This document shows positions 1-14,016 of a DNA stretch of 64,000 nt, piece by piece. The translations under genes and the position numbers were made by a program. Numbering within the stretch: position 1 is the stretch's first letter; the number at the start of each line of letters is the position of its first letter. The notes beneath the pieces are model-generated. The model saw only the letters and a list, made by a program, of their open reading frames with translations. It ran no database searches and was not told where the DNA came from. The DNA is from Sulfurimonas sp. (GTDB lineage Bacteria > Campylobacterota > Campylobacteria > Campylobacterales > Sulfurimonadaceae): positions 35,896 to 99,895 of the forward strand of contig JAUZSC010000009.1 of the NCBI GenBank assembly GCA_030949825.1, given 5' to 3'.

Positions 1-966
1 TCAAATCAGTTTGCTTACTCTGCAGTTAAAAGTGTGAGTGAAAATGCAGGAACAAAATACAATCCTCTTTTTATCTACGGTGGTGTAGGTCTTGGCAAGA
101 CGCATTTAATGCAGTCGGCTGGAAATGTTTTTGAAAATCAAGGTAAAAATGTCATCTACACAACAAGTGAGCAACTTCTTAACGATTTTATACGCCATAT
201 TCGTAACAAAACTATGGAAAAATTTCAAGAAAAATACCGCAAATGTGATGTACTGCTCATCGACGACATACAGTTTTTAAGTGGAAAAGAAGGAATACAA
301 GAAGAATTTTTTCATACCTTTGAAGCACTTAGGGGTGATGGCAAACAAATAATAATGACAGCAGATAAGCACCCTAAAAAAATAGGAGGTCTCCAAGAAA
401 GACTCCAAAGTAGATTTGAGTGGGGCTTAGTTGCAGATATACAACCTCCTGAACTTGAAACAAAAATAGCCATTATAAAAAGTAAATGTGAAATAAATAA
501 GGTTAAACTTTCTTCTGATATTATTAACTACATTGCAACCGTAATTGACAATAATGTTCGTGAAATAGAGGGTATACTCTCCCGTTTACAAGCCTATTCA
601 CAGCTTATGCATATAGATATAGACTTAGATTTCACCAAAAATGCTCTCAAAGACCAACTTCAAGAAAAGAAGAAAAATCTAAGCATGGAATCTATTACAA
701 ATATTGTGTCAAAAGATTTAAATATAAAACCTAGTGAAATTCGCTCCAAAGGAAGAAGTAAAAACCTTGTTTATGCTCGAAGAATTGCTATTTATATTTG
801 TAGAGAATTAACGCAAAATACTATGCCTCAACTTGCACAATATTTTGGTATGAAAGACCACACAGCAATATCGCACACCATTAAAAAAATCAATTCACTT
901 ATACAAACGGATGAAGATTTTAAAACAAAAATAGAAGAACTTTCAAATAAAATAACTTCAAGCTAA
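1..966 (+). CDS. dnaA: Chromosomal replication initiator protein DnaA, 5'-truncated by the window edge
   Basis: Frame is open from base 1 (SNQFAYSAVKSVSENAGTKYNPLFIYGGVGLGKTHLMQ); Walker A GVGLGKTH, Walker B LLIDDIQF, C-terminal DHTAISH DnaA signature. Confidence 0.97.
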   Translation, partial: SNQFAYSAVKSVSENAGTKYNPLFIYGGVGLGKTHLMQSAGNVFENQGKNVIYTTSEQLLNDFIRHIRNKTMEKFQEKYRKCDVLLIDDIQFLSGKEGIQEEFFHTFEALRGDGKQIIMTADKHPKKIGGLQERLQSRFEWGLVADIQPPELETKIAIIKSKCEINKVKLSSDIINYIATVIDNNVREIEGILSRLQAYSQLMHIDIDLDFTKNALKDQLQEKKKNLSMESITNIVSKDLNIKPSEIRSKGRSKNLVYARRIAIYICRELTQNTMPQLAQYFGMKDHTAISHTIKKINSLIQTDEDFKTKIEELSNKITSS

Positions 967-995
967 AAATCTGAAGAAAAAAAAGATATAATAAT

Positions 996-1137
996 AAATG
1001 TGAATAAGTGTGAATTAGGTCAAGTGTATTCATCACATATAAAAAGCCCTTGCATTAGAGTTTTAAAAGTGATTTTCACATATTCACTATGACCTACTAC
1101 TAACTACTAAAAATTATATAATACAATAGGATTTTAT
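996..1137. promoter_or_regulatory. Putative replication origin (oriC2-like) between dnaA and dnaN
   Basis: TGTGAATAA (999-1007) and TGTGAATTA (1009-1017) 10 bp apart; opposite-strand boxes ATTTTCACA (1072-1080) and ATATTCACT (1080-1088); CTACTACTAACTACTA (1094-1109, reverse complement TAGTAGTTAGTAGTAG) next to an AT-rich stretch. Confidence 0.6.
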
Positions 1138-2206
1138 ATGAAGATAATTATCTCTAAATCAATCATAGAAAACATTTTAATTCAAGCAGGACCTTTTTTA
1201 GAAAAAAAAGATACTTCTCAAATTACATCACATGTTTTTATAAATGTTTCCAATGCTACTTTAACAATAAAAGCTACTGATTATGAAATAGGTTATTTTA
1301 TTACTACAAACAATGTAAATATAATAGATGATGGTAGTACTACAGCAAATGGTAAAAAACTATTAGACATTATTAGAATTTTAAAAGATGGAGATATTAA
1401 TCTAGAAGTTAAAAATGAGATGTTATATATCACTCAAGCACATTCTAACTTTAAACTACCAACATTTTCTCATGAGGATTATCCAGAGTTTCCAAGTTAT
1501 GAAGGAAAAAGCCGTATTGCAATAAATTCTTTTTCTCTTATAGAATCTCTAAAAAAAATAACACCTGCAATAGATACTAACAATCCTAAATTTGAGTTAA
1601 ATGGTGCACTTATAGATATTAAGCCAGATGCCATTAACTTTGCTTCTACAGATACAAGAAGACTTGCAGTAGCCACAATTCCTAATCATGCAGAGGAAGA
1701 ATTATCAATTATACTTCCAAAAAAAGCTATTGTAGAAATTCAAAAACTATTTTTTAACGATATTGAACTTTATTATGATGAAACAAATTTAATCATTCAT
1801 TCTGATCAGTATACTTTTTTTTACAAAACTCATAAATGGCAAGTTCCCAGAGTATTCTAGAATTATTCCAAAAGAAATAGCCAATAATCTTTTATTACCA
1901 AAAGCAATTATGGTTGATTCTATAAAACAAATAACAACTATTTCAACTGATGTAAAAATAACATTTTTAAACGAAACAATAAGCTTTGAAAGCTTAAGTG
2001 ATGATAATATTGAAGCAAAAACAGAAATAGGCTTTTCAACTGGTTTTACAGAACCTTTTACAATAGCAATCAACAGTAGATATTTATTAGATTTTTTAAA
2101 CACTATAAATAATTCAGAGTTTAACATAGGGCTTAATGAAGGTAACTTACCTTTTATTTTAAGTGATGAAAATTTTAAAACGGTTGTAATGCCGATAGTA
2201 ATATAA
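1138..2206 (+). CDS. dnaN: DNA polymerase III beta subunit (sliding clamp), frameshifted in an 8-T run
   Basis: ORFs 1138-1860 and 1910-2206 are N- and C-terminal parts; removing one T from 1815-1822 gives YTFFTKLINGKFPEYSRIIPKEIANNLLLPKAIMVDSIKQ, a continuous DnaN sequence. Confidence 0.93.
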
Positions 2207-2214
2207 GGAAATAA

Positions 2215-4533
<2,319 letters not shown>

Positions 4534-4540
4534 GTAAGAG

Positions 4541-5942
4541 ATGCTACTTCCAGAGATAAAAGAAAGAGAATACCGTTTTAAGTTAGCCCTTAGAATGGGA
4601 CTTCCTATTTTTTGCTCTTGTACTTGCCTTTGTGTCAAGCACACTTATAAATACCTATGAATCACTCCAACCTTCTTTTTATATTCTTTCTTTACTGCTC
4701 TTAGTATTTAGTATTTATTTCATTTTTTTTCTTATATATAAAGGCTTTGATGAGCCTATTACAGAACGCGTTTCTAAGACTTTCACAAGAGAATATTTAT
4801 ATAAATACTTAAAAATAAAAATAAAAAAAGACTACACACTTATGCTTTTGAGCATAGATAACCTACATAATATAAATACCCGTTATGGAATTAAAAATGG
4901 TGATAAAGTTTTACGCGATGTAGTGCTTTATATGAGTGAGTATTTTAAAGACAAAAATATAGTTAATTTTCCAATGGGACATATAAAAGGTGGAGATTTT
5001 ATTATAGGACTTGAGGGTAAAAAAAGAAGACTATAACACAATACTTGAGCTTTTATGTCTTAAAAGTAGTGAATTAAAAATAGGCGAGATAGAAGTAAAT
5101 ATATCAGGAGCCATAACTGATACAAGTTTTTCAAATAATTTAGAATATATGATAGAAAATTTATTTGAATTACAAGAAGAAAATAGAAATAAAAAAAAGT
5201 ATTTATGAAAAAGAGCTTATAAGCCCTACGGACTTAGAATCTTTTGTGATAGATGCTATAAAAAATGAGCGTGTTGAGAATAGAACACAAAATATTTATG
5301 AGAAAGATACACTTATTATGAAAGAGTTTTTTTCTAAGTTAATTGATTCAAATGGGAAAGTTATACATCCAAAATCATATATGAAAGTTGTGAATAAACT
5401 AGGTTTAACCGCACAATATGATTACCTTGTATTAAAGAGTATCATAAAAATGAGTTTAAAGAAAGAGGAACTTTTTTGCTTATCAATTCATCCAACTTCT
5501 TTAAGAAACAGTGCTTTTTTAGAAAAAGTAAAAAATATTTTAAATGATAATGAAGAAGTAAGAGGGAAAATAGTTTTTATAATAACAGAAGTAGAATATT
5601 ATTCAAATTGTACTAAATATAATTATACGCTTCAATCATTAAGAAAAAAAAGGTGTTAAAATAGCTTTAGATAAGCTAGGTTCTTTTCATTCAAGCTTTC
5701 TTTATTTAAGGGACTTAGACATAGATATAGTTCGTTTTGATACTTTTTATTCTAAATCTAGCAATCAAAACAGTAGTAAAAATATGCTCGATGGACTTAA
5801 TTTAATGGCACACAAGCGTGGCGTTAAAACATGGATAAAAATGTTAGAAACTGAAGAAATGAATTCTTTTGCTCAAGAGATAGGGATTAATTATAGACAG
5901 GGCAATATAGTATCAGAAATTAAAAAAGAGGTAGTTATATGA
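4541..5942 (+). pseudogene. GGDEF/EAL-like c-di-GMP signalling protein broken by about four frameshifts
   Basis: Frames join at homopolymers: T6 near 4608, A7 near 5022, A8 near 5190, A8 near 5646. Reads as MLLPEIKEREYRFKLALRMGLPIFFALVLAFVSSTLINTYESL..., with GGDEF-like NTRYGIKNGDKVLRDV and an EAL-like C-terminus. Confidence 0.6.
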
Positions 5943-6319
5943 TGAAGTACGGTGAAAAAATAGTGAATGAGTTTGATGTAGACAAGGACTTAGAAATATG
6001 GCCAAATGCACATGAAAGAAATTATCTCATAAAGATGACACTTCCAGAGTTTTCTTGCCTTTGTCCAAGAAGTGGCTATCCTGATTATGCTACAATATAT
6101 TTAGAATATACTCCAGATAAATGGGTAGTAGAATTAAAGGCTATCAAGCTTTATATTAATTCATTTAGGGATAAACATGTGAGCCATGAAAATTCTGCAA
6201 ATGAGATTTATGAAGTCTTAGATGCTAAACTAAAACCTAAGTACATGAAGGTTATAGCCGACTATAACCCAAGAGGAAATGTTCACACAGTTATAGAGAT
6301 AGATAGCTCAAAGCTTTAA
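5939..6319 (+). CDS. queF: NADPH-dependent 7-cyano-7-deazaguanine (preQ0) reductase
   Basis: FSCLCPRSGYPDYATIYLEYTPDKWVVELKAIKLYINSFRDKHVSHE, QueF signature. Confidence 0.95.
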   Translation: MMKYGEKIVNEFDVDKDLEIWPNAHERNYLIKMTLPEFSCLCPRSGYPDYATIYLEYTPDKWVVELKAIKLYINSFRDKHVSHENSANEIYEVLDAKLKPKYMKVIADYNPRGNVHTVIEIDSSKL

Positions 6320-6330
6320 AGGAATTTAAT

Positions 6331-6795
6331 ATGTTTGGTAAGATATTAGCTAAAAAGAAATCTGAAACAGAAGAAGATACTAATAATAAAGAAATTATAA
6401 AAAAGATTTCAAAGATGAACCTTAGTGATATGAGATTCTATGTAAACAATAAACTCAATGACTTTGAGGTATGCGAAGATGGACTTAAAGCTGTTATGAA
6501 AAAGCTTGTAAGTAAAGATGCAAATGAAAAAAGATTTGTAGAGAGTGATGCAATGGACTCAAAGATTAAAAAAGCTTTTGATCTTGTGATTGTAATAGCG
6601 GCAAATAAAAAGATGACAATGGATACTTCTGAGCTTATTAAGGAGTTTATAGACCTGTATGACGATATCATCAAAAAGTTTGATACCGATAACAAACAAA
6701 TATATACTTCAAAATTAAATGATGCACTAGCTAATTCTTTAATAACAATACAAACAATGATGCAACTCAACAGAAAAATGGATATTTTAAAGTAA
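6331..6795 (+). CDS. Hypothetical protein
   Basis: 154 aa ORF with good start context directly after queF; product not recognised. Confidence 0.7.
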   Translation: MFGKILAKKKSETEEDTNNKEIIKKISKMNLSDMRFYVNNKLNDFEVCEDGLKAVMKKLVSKDANEKRFVESDAMDSKIKKAFDLVIVIAANKKMTMDTSELIKEFIDLYDDIIKKFDTDNKQIYTSKLNDALANSLITIQTMMQLNRKMDILK

Positions 6796-8042
6796 GTATT
6801 GCTTGAGCCACAAAAGGGCATCTTCGCGCGTTTTTAGTATTAAATCTATTTGTAGTGTATAAGCTTTATCGAGTATGTCAGCGTAGTCTTTAGATGGTTT
6901 AATCCCTAAATTTATAATATCTCTTCCTTTTAATAGAGCTTCTTGCTTTGAATTTAAAATACCAAGGTTTATGGCTCTTTTTTTGAGACTAAGAAATATT
7001 TCCGCATCTACAGATGGATGTAGAGCTTGAGAGAAAAGTAAGAATAATTCGATATTTACCTTTGTTGCCAAATGTAAAATTTCACTATCAGTATAAGAAA
7101 ATTCAAATTTTGTCTTAGTAAGTGAAGCGATATTTTTACTAAGTTTAGTTTTGTTTGTTAGTCTAGAAAGAAAAATACCTAAGTCATTTTTAGTAAATTT
7201 ATAACAGATAACTGATAACATAAGAAAAAAGTTAGTATCATTGTCTTTTTTTACTTAGCTGTTTCATCCTGTCTATCGCATTCATAATAGATAAAAAGTC
7301 TTTAGCATCTAGAGCATCAAGAGGCTGTAAATATTTGAGTCCACCCAGTTTTTTTTAGTAAAACAAATGCACTTGATGGTCTAGGAGATTTTAGAAATAT
7401 TTTTTTAATTTCATCATAAACTCTTTCTTTGGCTAATTCAAAAAGTAAATCTTTTTCACACATATTTTTACAAAGTACAAAGAGTTTTTCATCAAGGTTA
7501 AATTCTAACCTAGATCTAAAAGAAACAGCTCTAAAAACTCGAAGAGGATCTTCATCAAATTTTTCTAAATTTACAGCTTTTATGAGTTTATATTTTATAT
7601 CTTGTATACCATCAAAAGGATCAATAAATATTTCTTTATCTACATCGTATCCAATACTATTCATCGTAAAATCTCTTCGTGAAGATGCAGTTTTGAAGTC
7701 TAAATTTTTATCTGTTTTAACTAAAAATCCAGAATGTCCAGATGCAATTTTATTGTCAGTTCTTGGAAGTGTAAAATCAATTTCTAAGTTTTCTAAAGAG
7801 AGCTTGCATACTCCAAAGCTTTTTCCTACATTATTTACTCTTCCAAACTCTTTTAAAATATTTGAAAGCTCTTGATATGAATTTACACCCAAAAGCTCTA
7901 TATCTATATCTTTTGAATCAATATTTAAGAAAAAATCGCGTACATAGCCACCAACTATAATAGATTTAATCCCATTATTCTTTAGTTTATCAAATATTTT
8001 ATTTAAATAATTTGGATAATCAAATATTGGTGTATTTTTCAA
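6787..8042 (-). CDS. cca: tRNA nucleotidyltransferase / poly(A) polymerase family (CCA-adding), frameshifted twice
   Basis: KSIIVGGYVRDFFLNIDSKDIDIELLG ... DFTMNSIGYDVDKEIFIDPFDGIQDI; ORFs 7317-8042 and 6787-7221 separated by T-run frameshifts near 7350 and 7245. Confidence 0.85.
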
Positions 8043-8203
8043 TTTTAATTCTCACTTTGATAAATTATAGATAATAATTAAATAATGCGTGCCACCATAG
8101 AGCTATATTCTTATATTATATATAAGTATATCACTATTTTTATCAAAGTATAACTTTTATTTAGGTATAATCGCACAAAATTTTTCCACAAAGGGAACAT
8201 CTA

Positions 8204-10015
8204 ATGCAAAAAATTAGAAACATCGCCGTAATCGCGCACGTTGATCATGGTAAAACTACACTTGTAGACGGGCTACTCGAGCAATCTGGTACATTTGGTG
8301 ACCATGAAGCACATGAAGAAAGAGCTATGGACAGCAATGACTTAGAAAAAGAAAGAGGAATCACGATTCTTTCTAAAAATACCGCTATCCGCTATAAAGA
8401 CTATAAGATTAACATTATAGATACTCCGGGTCACGCTGATTTCGGTGGTGAAGTTGAACGCGTTCTTAAAATGGTTGATGGTGTTTTAGTTTTAGTAGAT
8501 GCTTATGAAGGTGTTATGCCTCAAACTAAGTTTGTTGTTAAAAAGATGCTCGCCCTTGGTAAAAAACCAATTGTTGTAATAAACAAAATCGATAAACCTT
8601 CTGCTGAACCAGATCGCGTAGTCGATGAAATGTTCGACCTTTTTGCAGATATGGGTGCGACAGATGATCAACAAGATTTTCCAGTCATTTATGCAGCAGC
8701 AAGAGATGGTATTGCTAAAATGGACATGAGTGATCCTGATGGAGATTTTAATTGTATTTTTGAAGCGATTATCAATGATGTTCCAGAGCCAGAAGGTGAT
8801 GCAACGAATCCACTTCAAGCACAAGTTTTTACACTAGATTATGATAACTATGTTGGTAAAATCGGAATTTCTCGTATCTTTAACGGTACTGTAAACAAGG
8901 GCGATAACATTATGCTTGCAAAAGCTGATGGCGAAATGGTTAAAGGTAAGATCTCTAAACTTATTGGTTTTCATGGTTTAAATCGTATGGAAATTGATCA
9001 AGCTGAAGCTGGTGATATTGTTGCATTTGCAGGAATGGAAACTGTTGATGTTGGAGATACTGTTGCTGATCCTAAAAATCCTGTAGCACTTGACCCTATG
9101 CATATTGAAGAACCAACACTAACAGTTGTGTTTGCTGTTAATAACTCTCCTCTTGCTGGTCAAGAAGGTAAACATGTAACAAGTAACAAACTTCGTGAGC
9201 GTTTAGAAGCTGAAATGGTTACTAATGTTGCAATGGGCTTAGAAGTAGTTGGAGAAGGTAAATTTAAAGTATCAGGTCGTGGTGAACTTCAAATTACAAT
9301 TCTTGCTGAAAACATGCGTCGTGAAGATTATGAGTTTAGTATTTCTCGTCCAGAAGTTATCGTTAAAGAAATCGAAGGTGTTAAATGTGAACCGTTTGAG
9401 CATTTAGTTATTGATGTTCCTGAAGTTTTATCTGGTGGTGTTATTGAGCGTCTTGGTAAAAGAAAAGCTGAAATGAAATCAATGTTACCAATGGGTCAAG
9501 GTTTCCAAAGAATTGAGTTTGAAATTCCTGCGCGTTCATTAATCGGTTTTCGTGGCCAGTTTTTAACAGACACAAAAGGTGAGGGAATTATGAATCATTC
9601 ATTTTTAGAATTCCGTCCATTCTCAGGTTCAGTTGAATCTCGTTCGTATGGTGCTCTTATTTCTATGACCCCAGGTTCAACACTTGCATTTTCATTATTT
9701 GGTATCCAAGATCGTGGTGTTTTATTTATAGGTGTTCAAACTCCAGTGTATGAAGGTATGATTATTGGTGAGCATTCTCGTTCAAACGATTTAGTTGTTA
9801 ACCCTATTAAAGGTAAAGCACAATCAAATGTTCGTTCTTCTGGTGCGGATGAAGCGATTAAACTCATCCCTCCTCGTGACATGTCACTAGAGCGTGCTCT
9901 AGAGTGGATTGAAGATGATGAGCTTCTTGAAGTTACACCTAAAAATATTCGTATTCGTAAGCGTTACTTAACGGAAGCGGAAAGAAAAAGAGAAGGAAGA
10001 AAATCTCCTAAGTAG
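8204..10015 (+). CDS. typA: Ribosome-associated GTPase TypA/BipA
   Basis: [47 protein letters not shown]. Confidence 0.97.
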   Translation: MQKIRNIAVIAHVDHGKTTLVDGLLEQSGTFGDHEAHEERAMDSNDLEKERGITILSKNTAIRYKDYKINIIDTPGHADFGGEVERVLKMVDGVLVLVDAYEGVMPQTKFVVKKMLALGKKPIVVINKIDKPSAEPDRVVDEMFDLFADMGATDDQQDFPVIYAAARDGIAKMDMSDPDGDFNCIFEAIINDVPEPEGDATNPLQAQVFTLDYDNYVGKIGISRIFNGTVNKGDNIMLAKADGEMVKGKISKLIGFHGLNRMEIDQAEAGDIVAFAGMETVDVGDTVADPKNPVALDPMHIEEPTLTVVFAVNNSPLAGQEGKHVTSNKLRERLEAEMVTNVAMGLEVVGEGKFKVSGRGELQITILAENMRREDYEFSISRPEVIVKEIEGVKCEPFEHLVIDVPEVLSGGVIERLGKRKAEMKSMLPMGQGFQRIEFEIPARSLIGFRGQFLTDTKGEGIMNHSFLEFRPFSGSVESRSYGALISMTPGSTLAFSLFGIQDRGVLFIGVQTPVYEGMIIGEHSRSNDLVVNPIKGKAQSNVRSSGADEAIKLIPPRDMSLERALEWIEDDELLEVTPKNIRIRKRYLTEAERKREGRKSPK

Positions 10016-10028
10016 ACTTTCTATCTTC

Positions 10029-10061
10029 CTTCACGATAAAGATTTAATCCTTATCGTGAAG
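10029..10061. terminator. Bidirectional hairpin terminator between typA and the MCP gene
   Basis: CTTCACGATAA (10029-10039) pairs perfectly with TTATCGTGAAG (10051-10061); it overlaps the last codons of the minus-strand gene. Confidence 0.65.
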
Positions 10062-11138
10062 AATCTCATCTAATATTTTAAACACTTCATTACTTCCTTC
10101 TTCCATTTCATTAAAAGCACTTTTAAGCGCATTTACATCCATATCTTTTTCAAGTATAAGATCAAATACCTTATGGGTACCATTGTGAACAATAGAATGT
10201 GGTTTTTCTAAACTTTTATAATGCGATGTTTGAGAGAAACTTGCTTTACCATCTCCTTCGTAGTACCATTTACCTAAACGACAACTATGATGATCTACAA
10301 ATTTAAACTGTTCTTTTTGTGTTACTGCAGAAAAATAAGTATTTACTTTCCAAAGAACATGATCGAGTTTAGCAAGGGACATAAAAACTCTATCGTTTGT
10401 AAAAGACATTGCCTTTATAGAGTCTTTAATCCCGTTTGAATCCTCATGTAAGGAGACATTGAGTTCAGTAACAAGTCCGCTTGATTCTTGAACATTAGAT
10501 TGTATCTCGTTAAATTGTTCGGACATGCTATCTACATCTTGTTTCATTGACTGAAGTGAAATATTTATTTCGCTCACTGCCTTGTCTGTTCTGTCTGCTA
10601 GTTTTCTAACTTCATCAGCAACAACTGCAAATCCCCGTCCGTGTTCACCCGCTCGCGCTGCTTCGATGGCGGCATTAAGTGCTAGTAAGTTTGTTTGGTC
10701 GGAGATGTCTTTTATGAGTGAAAGAATACTTGTTATATCATTGGTTCTCTCGGAGAGACCACTTACGGTATGCATAGAAGTGTCTGAAAGCTCATTAAGT
10801 GTATCTAAAAGATTTACAATAGAACTCGTTTTATCTGCTGTTTCTTCTATGCTTTGGGCAAGTTCATTCGTTCTTCCTAAGTTATCTTTTGAGTTAGAAA
10901 CAGATTCAGCCATATTACCTTGAATATCTACTATGTTAGCTTTTAAATGGGTGTTTTGCATCCGCATAAGTACATCAGAAGTTCTTTCTACAAAGACTCT
11001 GTCGGGGTTATTTCTTTTTCTTTCTTGCTCATCAAAGATAGCTTGTAATCTTTGGTTTTCTTCTTGGAGTAAGTTATTCTCTGATTGAAGTTTTTCGTAA
11101 ACCTCAAGAGAAACTTTTGACGAGGTAAATAATCCCAT
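10044..11138 (-). CDS. Soluble methyl-accepting chemotaxis protein with C-terminal CZB zinc-binding domain (TlpD-like)
   Basis: MCP hairpin [41 protein letters not shown] motif [15 protein letters not shown]; no transmembrane segment. Confidence 0.92.
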   Translation of the reverse strand: MGLFTSSKVSLEVYEKLQSENNLLQEENQRLQAIFDEQERKRNNPDRVFVERTSDVLMRMQNTHLKANIVDIQGNMAESVSNSKDNLGRTNELAQSIEETADKTSSIVNLLDTLNELSDTSMHTVSGLSERTNDITSILSLIKDISDQTNLLALNAAIEAARAGEHGRGFAVVADEVRKLADRTDKAVSEINISLQSMKQDVDSMSEQFNEIQSNVQESSGLVTELNVSLHEDSNGIKDSIKAMSFTNDRVFMSLAKLDHVLWKVNTYFSAVTQKEQFKFVDHHSCRLGKWYYEGDGKASFSQTSHYKSLEKPHSIVHNGTHKVFDLILEKDMDVNALKSAFNEMEEGSNEVFKILDEILHDKD

Positions 11139-11170
11139 TGTTCATCCTATATATAAGTAATTCTTCTAGT

Positions 11171-12148
11171 CTATCTGAATTTTTGTAAGAAGAACTTTAA
11201 TATTCTCGTTTCTAGCCAATATTTTGGATGAAATAGAGAACCTTCTATAAAACCTACATGTCCACCGTGTAGGGATATTTCAAGGACAATGGAGTCAGAT
11301 ATTTCATCGGGACTAGGTAATATAGTATCATTCATAAAAGGATCATCTTTTGCGTGAATAATAAGCGTAGGTGTGTGAATATTTTTTAAGTACTGTTTAG
11401 AGCTTGATTTTGTATAATAATCCTGCGCAGACTTAAAGCCGTGGATAGGTGCAGTGTAGATGCCATCAAAATCCCAAAATGTTTTTAAAGTATTTATATC
11501 TTTTTCTTTCATCCTTAGGAGCGATTCCATATCATGCTTAGCATATTTTTTCTTAAGCGTTTTTTTAAGATTTTGCATAAGATGCATTTGGTAGATGCGA
11601 GAAAATCCTTTGTTGATAGCATCTGCACATACATCAAGTTGCAAGGGAGCAGATACAGATACAGCAGCTTTAAGTGGTGAATCTACTCCTAGCTCTCCTA
11701 AAAGTTTAAGTAGCATATTTCCACCAAGAGAATACCCAACTGCGTAAAGAGGTGCATCTGGGTATCTCTTTTGAATCTCTTTTAGACAAAAAAGAGCGTC
11801 TCCTGTTTCTCCACTATGGTAGGAGCGTTCTAAGTTGTTAAGTTCCTCTGAACAGCTTCTAAAGTGCATTAAAACTGTGTTGAAACCATTTTTACAAAAG
11901 CTATCCATAATTCCACGAATATAAGGCGATTTATAAGAGCCTGTTAGTCCATGAAAAAGTATAACAAAAGGTGTGTTAGCGTTTGTGTTACTCGTAAATG
12001 AAAAATTTAAATCAAGAAAATCACCATCTTCTAAAATTAAACGCTCTCTCAAAGTTTCAACTTCTGGACCTTTTCTAAAAAATGATGAATAAAGTGTTTG
12101 CATATGTCTATTTTTCATGAAAAATGTGGGTTTAAACGACTTAGTCAA
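11171..12148 (-). CDS. Alpha/beta hydrolase, YheT family
   Basis: LFHGLTGSYKSPYIRGIMDSF, AVGYSLGGNMLLKLLGE, HAKDDPFM. Confidence 0.88.
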   Translation of the reverse strand: MTKSFKPTFFMKNRHMQTLYSSFFRKGPEVETLRERLILEDGDFLDLNFSFTSNTNANTPFVILFHGLTGSYKSPYIRGIMDSFCKNGFNTVLMHFRSCSEELNNLERSYHSGETGDALFCLKEIQKRYPDAPLYAVGYSLGGNMLLKLLGELGVDSPLKAAVSVSAPLQLDVCADAINKGFSRIYQMHLMQNLKKTLKKKYAKHDMESLLRMKEKDINTLKTFWDFDGIYTAPIHGFKSAQDYYTKSSSKQYLKNIHTPTLIIHAKDDPFMNDTILPSPDEISDSIVLEISLHGGHVGFIEGSLFHPKYWLETRILKFFLQKFR

Positions 12149-12242
12149 ATATAATCCTTTATTATTTGTAAAATCTTATCAAATCTTTATATATAGATGG
12201 CTATAATCGTATTAATTAACTAAGTAGCGTGGAGCCATCAAT

Positions 12243-13274
12243 TTGAGCAATTTAAAAAGAAAAAAAATATATAATCCTGATTCAACAGAAAATGTAAACG
12301 ATAGAAAAATCTTTGGTGGTAACCCAACAGGTATTTTTGAGTTAAATAATATCAAATACCAGTGGGCATATAACCTTTGGGAAATGATGCTAAATAATAC
12401 ATGGTTTCCAAAAGAAGTTGATATGACTCGAGATGTGAATGATTATAAGAACCTCACACAAGCTGAAAAAACAGCTTACGACAAGGCTTTATCGCAGTTA
12501 ATCTTTATGGATTCTTTACAAACAAATAATATTATCGATAATATTAACCCTTATATTACTTCTCCTGAGATTAATCTTATTTTAGTGCGTCAGTCTTTTG
12601 AAGAGGCATTGCACTCACAGTCGTATGCAGTTATGGTTGATTCTATTTCTACTAATTCTGAAGAAATTTATGACCTATGGCGTAGAGATATGATGCTAAA
12701 AAATAAAAATGATGCCATCGCTGCTGTCTACCAAAATCTAGTAGATGAGCCATCTGAATACAACTTTGTTAAGGCATGTTTTGCAAACCAAATCTTAGAG
12801 GGAATCTACTTTTACAGTGGTTTTACTTACATTTATACACTTGCTCGTTCAGGCAAGATGCTAGGTTCTGCACAGATGATTAGATTTATTCAAAGAGATG
12901 AAGTTACGCATCTTGTTTTGTTTCAAAACCTTATAAATACGCTTAGAAAAGAAAGACCAGAGCTTTTCACAGAAAAACTTCGTGCTGAAGTTATAGAAAT
13001 GTTTAAAGAAGCGGTGAAGCTAGAAACAGACTGGGGACAGTACATTACTCAAGGTCAGATTTTAGGACTCACTGATGATATAGTTGAGCAGTATATTCAA
13101 TACCTTGCAGATGATAGATTAACATCAGTTGGATTTGATAAAATTTATAATGTTACTAATCCTATTAAGTGGGTTGATGATTTTGCTAAGTTTAATGATC
13201 AAAAAACAAACTTTTTTGAAGCTACTGTTACAAACTACTCAAAAGGTAGTTTGAGTTTTGATGACGATTTCTAA
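12243..13274 (+). CDS. nrdB: Ribonucleotide-diphosphate reductase beta subunit (class Ia-like, Tyr retained)
   Basis: [36 protein letters not shown]. Confidence 0.94.
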   Translation: MSNLKRKKIYNPDSTENVNDRKIFGGNPTGIFELNNIKYQWAYNLWEMMLNNTWFPKEVDMTRDVNDYKNLTQAEKTAYDKALSQLIFMDSLQTNNIIDNINPYITSPEINLILVRQSFEEALHSQSYAVMVDSISTNSEEIYDLWRRDMMLKNKNDAIAAVYQNLVDEPSEYNFVKACFANQILEGIYFYSGFTYIYTLARSGKMLGSAQMIRFIQRDEVTHLVLFQNLINTLRKERPELFTEKLRAEVIEMFKEAVKLETDWGQYITQGQILGLTDDIVEQYIQYLADDRLTSVGFDKIYNVTNPIKWVDDFAKFNDQKTNFFEATVTNYSKGSLSFDDDF

Positions 13275-14016
13275 AAAGAAGAAAGACTATATACTTGTCT
13301 CTCTTCTTTTTGAGACAAAAAATTCTTACGATACAAACTTAGATACCCTTCTCGCTCTGATTGAGAAAACACAATATAACTCTTGTATTGTCGCTCCTGA
13401 AGTCTGTTTAACAGGTTTTGATTACGATAATCTATCTGCTGCGCAAGACTTTACGCCAAAGGCATTAAAAAGTTTAAAAGAAGTCTCTCAAAATAAGATT
13501 ATTATCTTAACAATGATTGAAAAAGTAGCTCACAAGACTTTTAATATGTTAAAAGTTATTCACAATGGCAAAGTTGTTTATTCTCGTGCTAAAGAGAAGC
13601 TTTTTAAGTTTGCTGCTGAAGAGAAGTATTTTACACCAGCTACAGATGCAGACTTTGAAATTGTAGAAATTGATGGAATAAAGATAGCTGTCTTAATTTG
13701 TTTTGAACTTCGCTTTAAAGATATGTGGAAGAAATGTGAAGGCGCAGATGTGATTGCAACACCATCTTGGTGGGGAGTAGCACGAAGTGAACATTTTGTT
13801 AGTTTTACAAAAACATTAGCTATTATGAACCAATGTTATGTTGTTGCAAGTGATTCTTTAAATGCAGAATGCTCAAAAATGAGTTCAATTATAAATCCTC
13901 AAGGTAAAGCGCTTTATAATGGGAATAAAGCTTGCTTAGAAGTTCAATATAATGAAAAAGAAATTGCCATCATGCGACGGTATATGGATGTAGGATTAGG
14001 TAAAGATATTGGATAG
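13258..14016 (+). CDS. Carbon-nitrogen hydrolase (nitrilase superfamily)
   Basis: [34 protein letters not shown]. Confidence 0.88.
   Translation: MMTISKKKKDYILVSLLFETKNSYDTNLDTLLALIEKTQYNSCIVAPEVCLTGFDYDNLSAAQDFTPKALKSLKEVSQNKIIILTMIEKVAHKTFNMLKVIHNGKVVYSRAKEKLFKFAAEEKYFTPATDADFEIVEIDGIKIAVLICFELRFKDMWKKCEGADVIATPSWWGVARSEHFVSFTKTLAIMNQCYVVASDSLNAECSKMSSIINPQGKALYNGNKACLEVQYNEKEIAIMRRYMDVGLGKDIG

Noticed and set aside
1789-2127. Antisense ORF over dnaN (112 aa)
   Set aside because: Entirely opposite dnaN coding sequence; composition looks like shadow translation of an AT-rich gene
8492-8824. Antisense ORF in typA
   Set aside because: Opposite a strongly conserved GTPase; no motif
10582-10923. 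Plus-strand ORF opposite the MCP gene
   Set aside because: Shadow of the conserved MCP signalling hairpin
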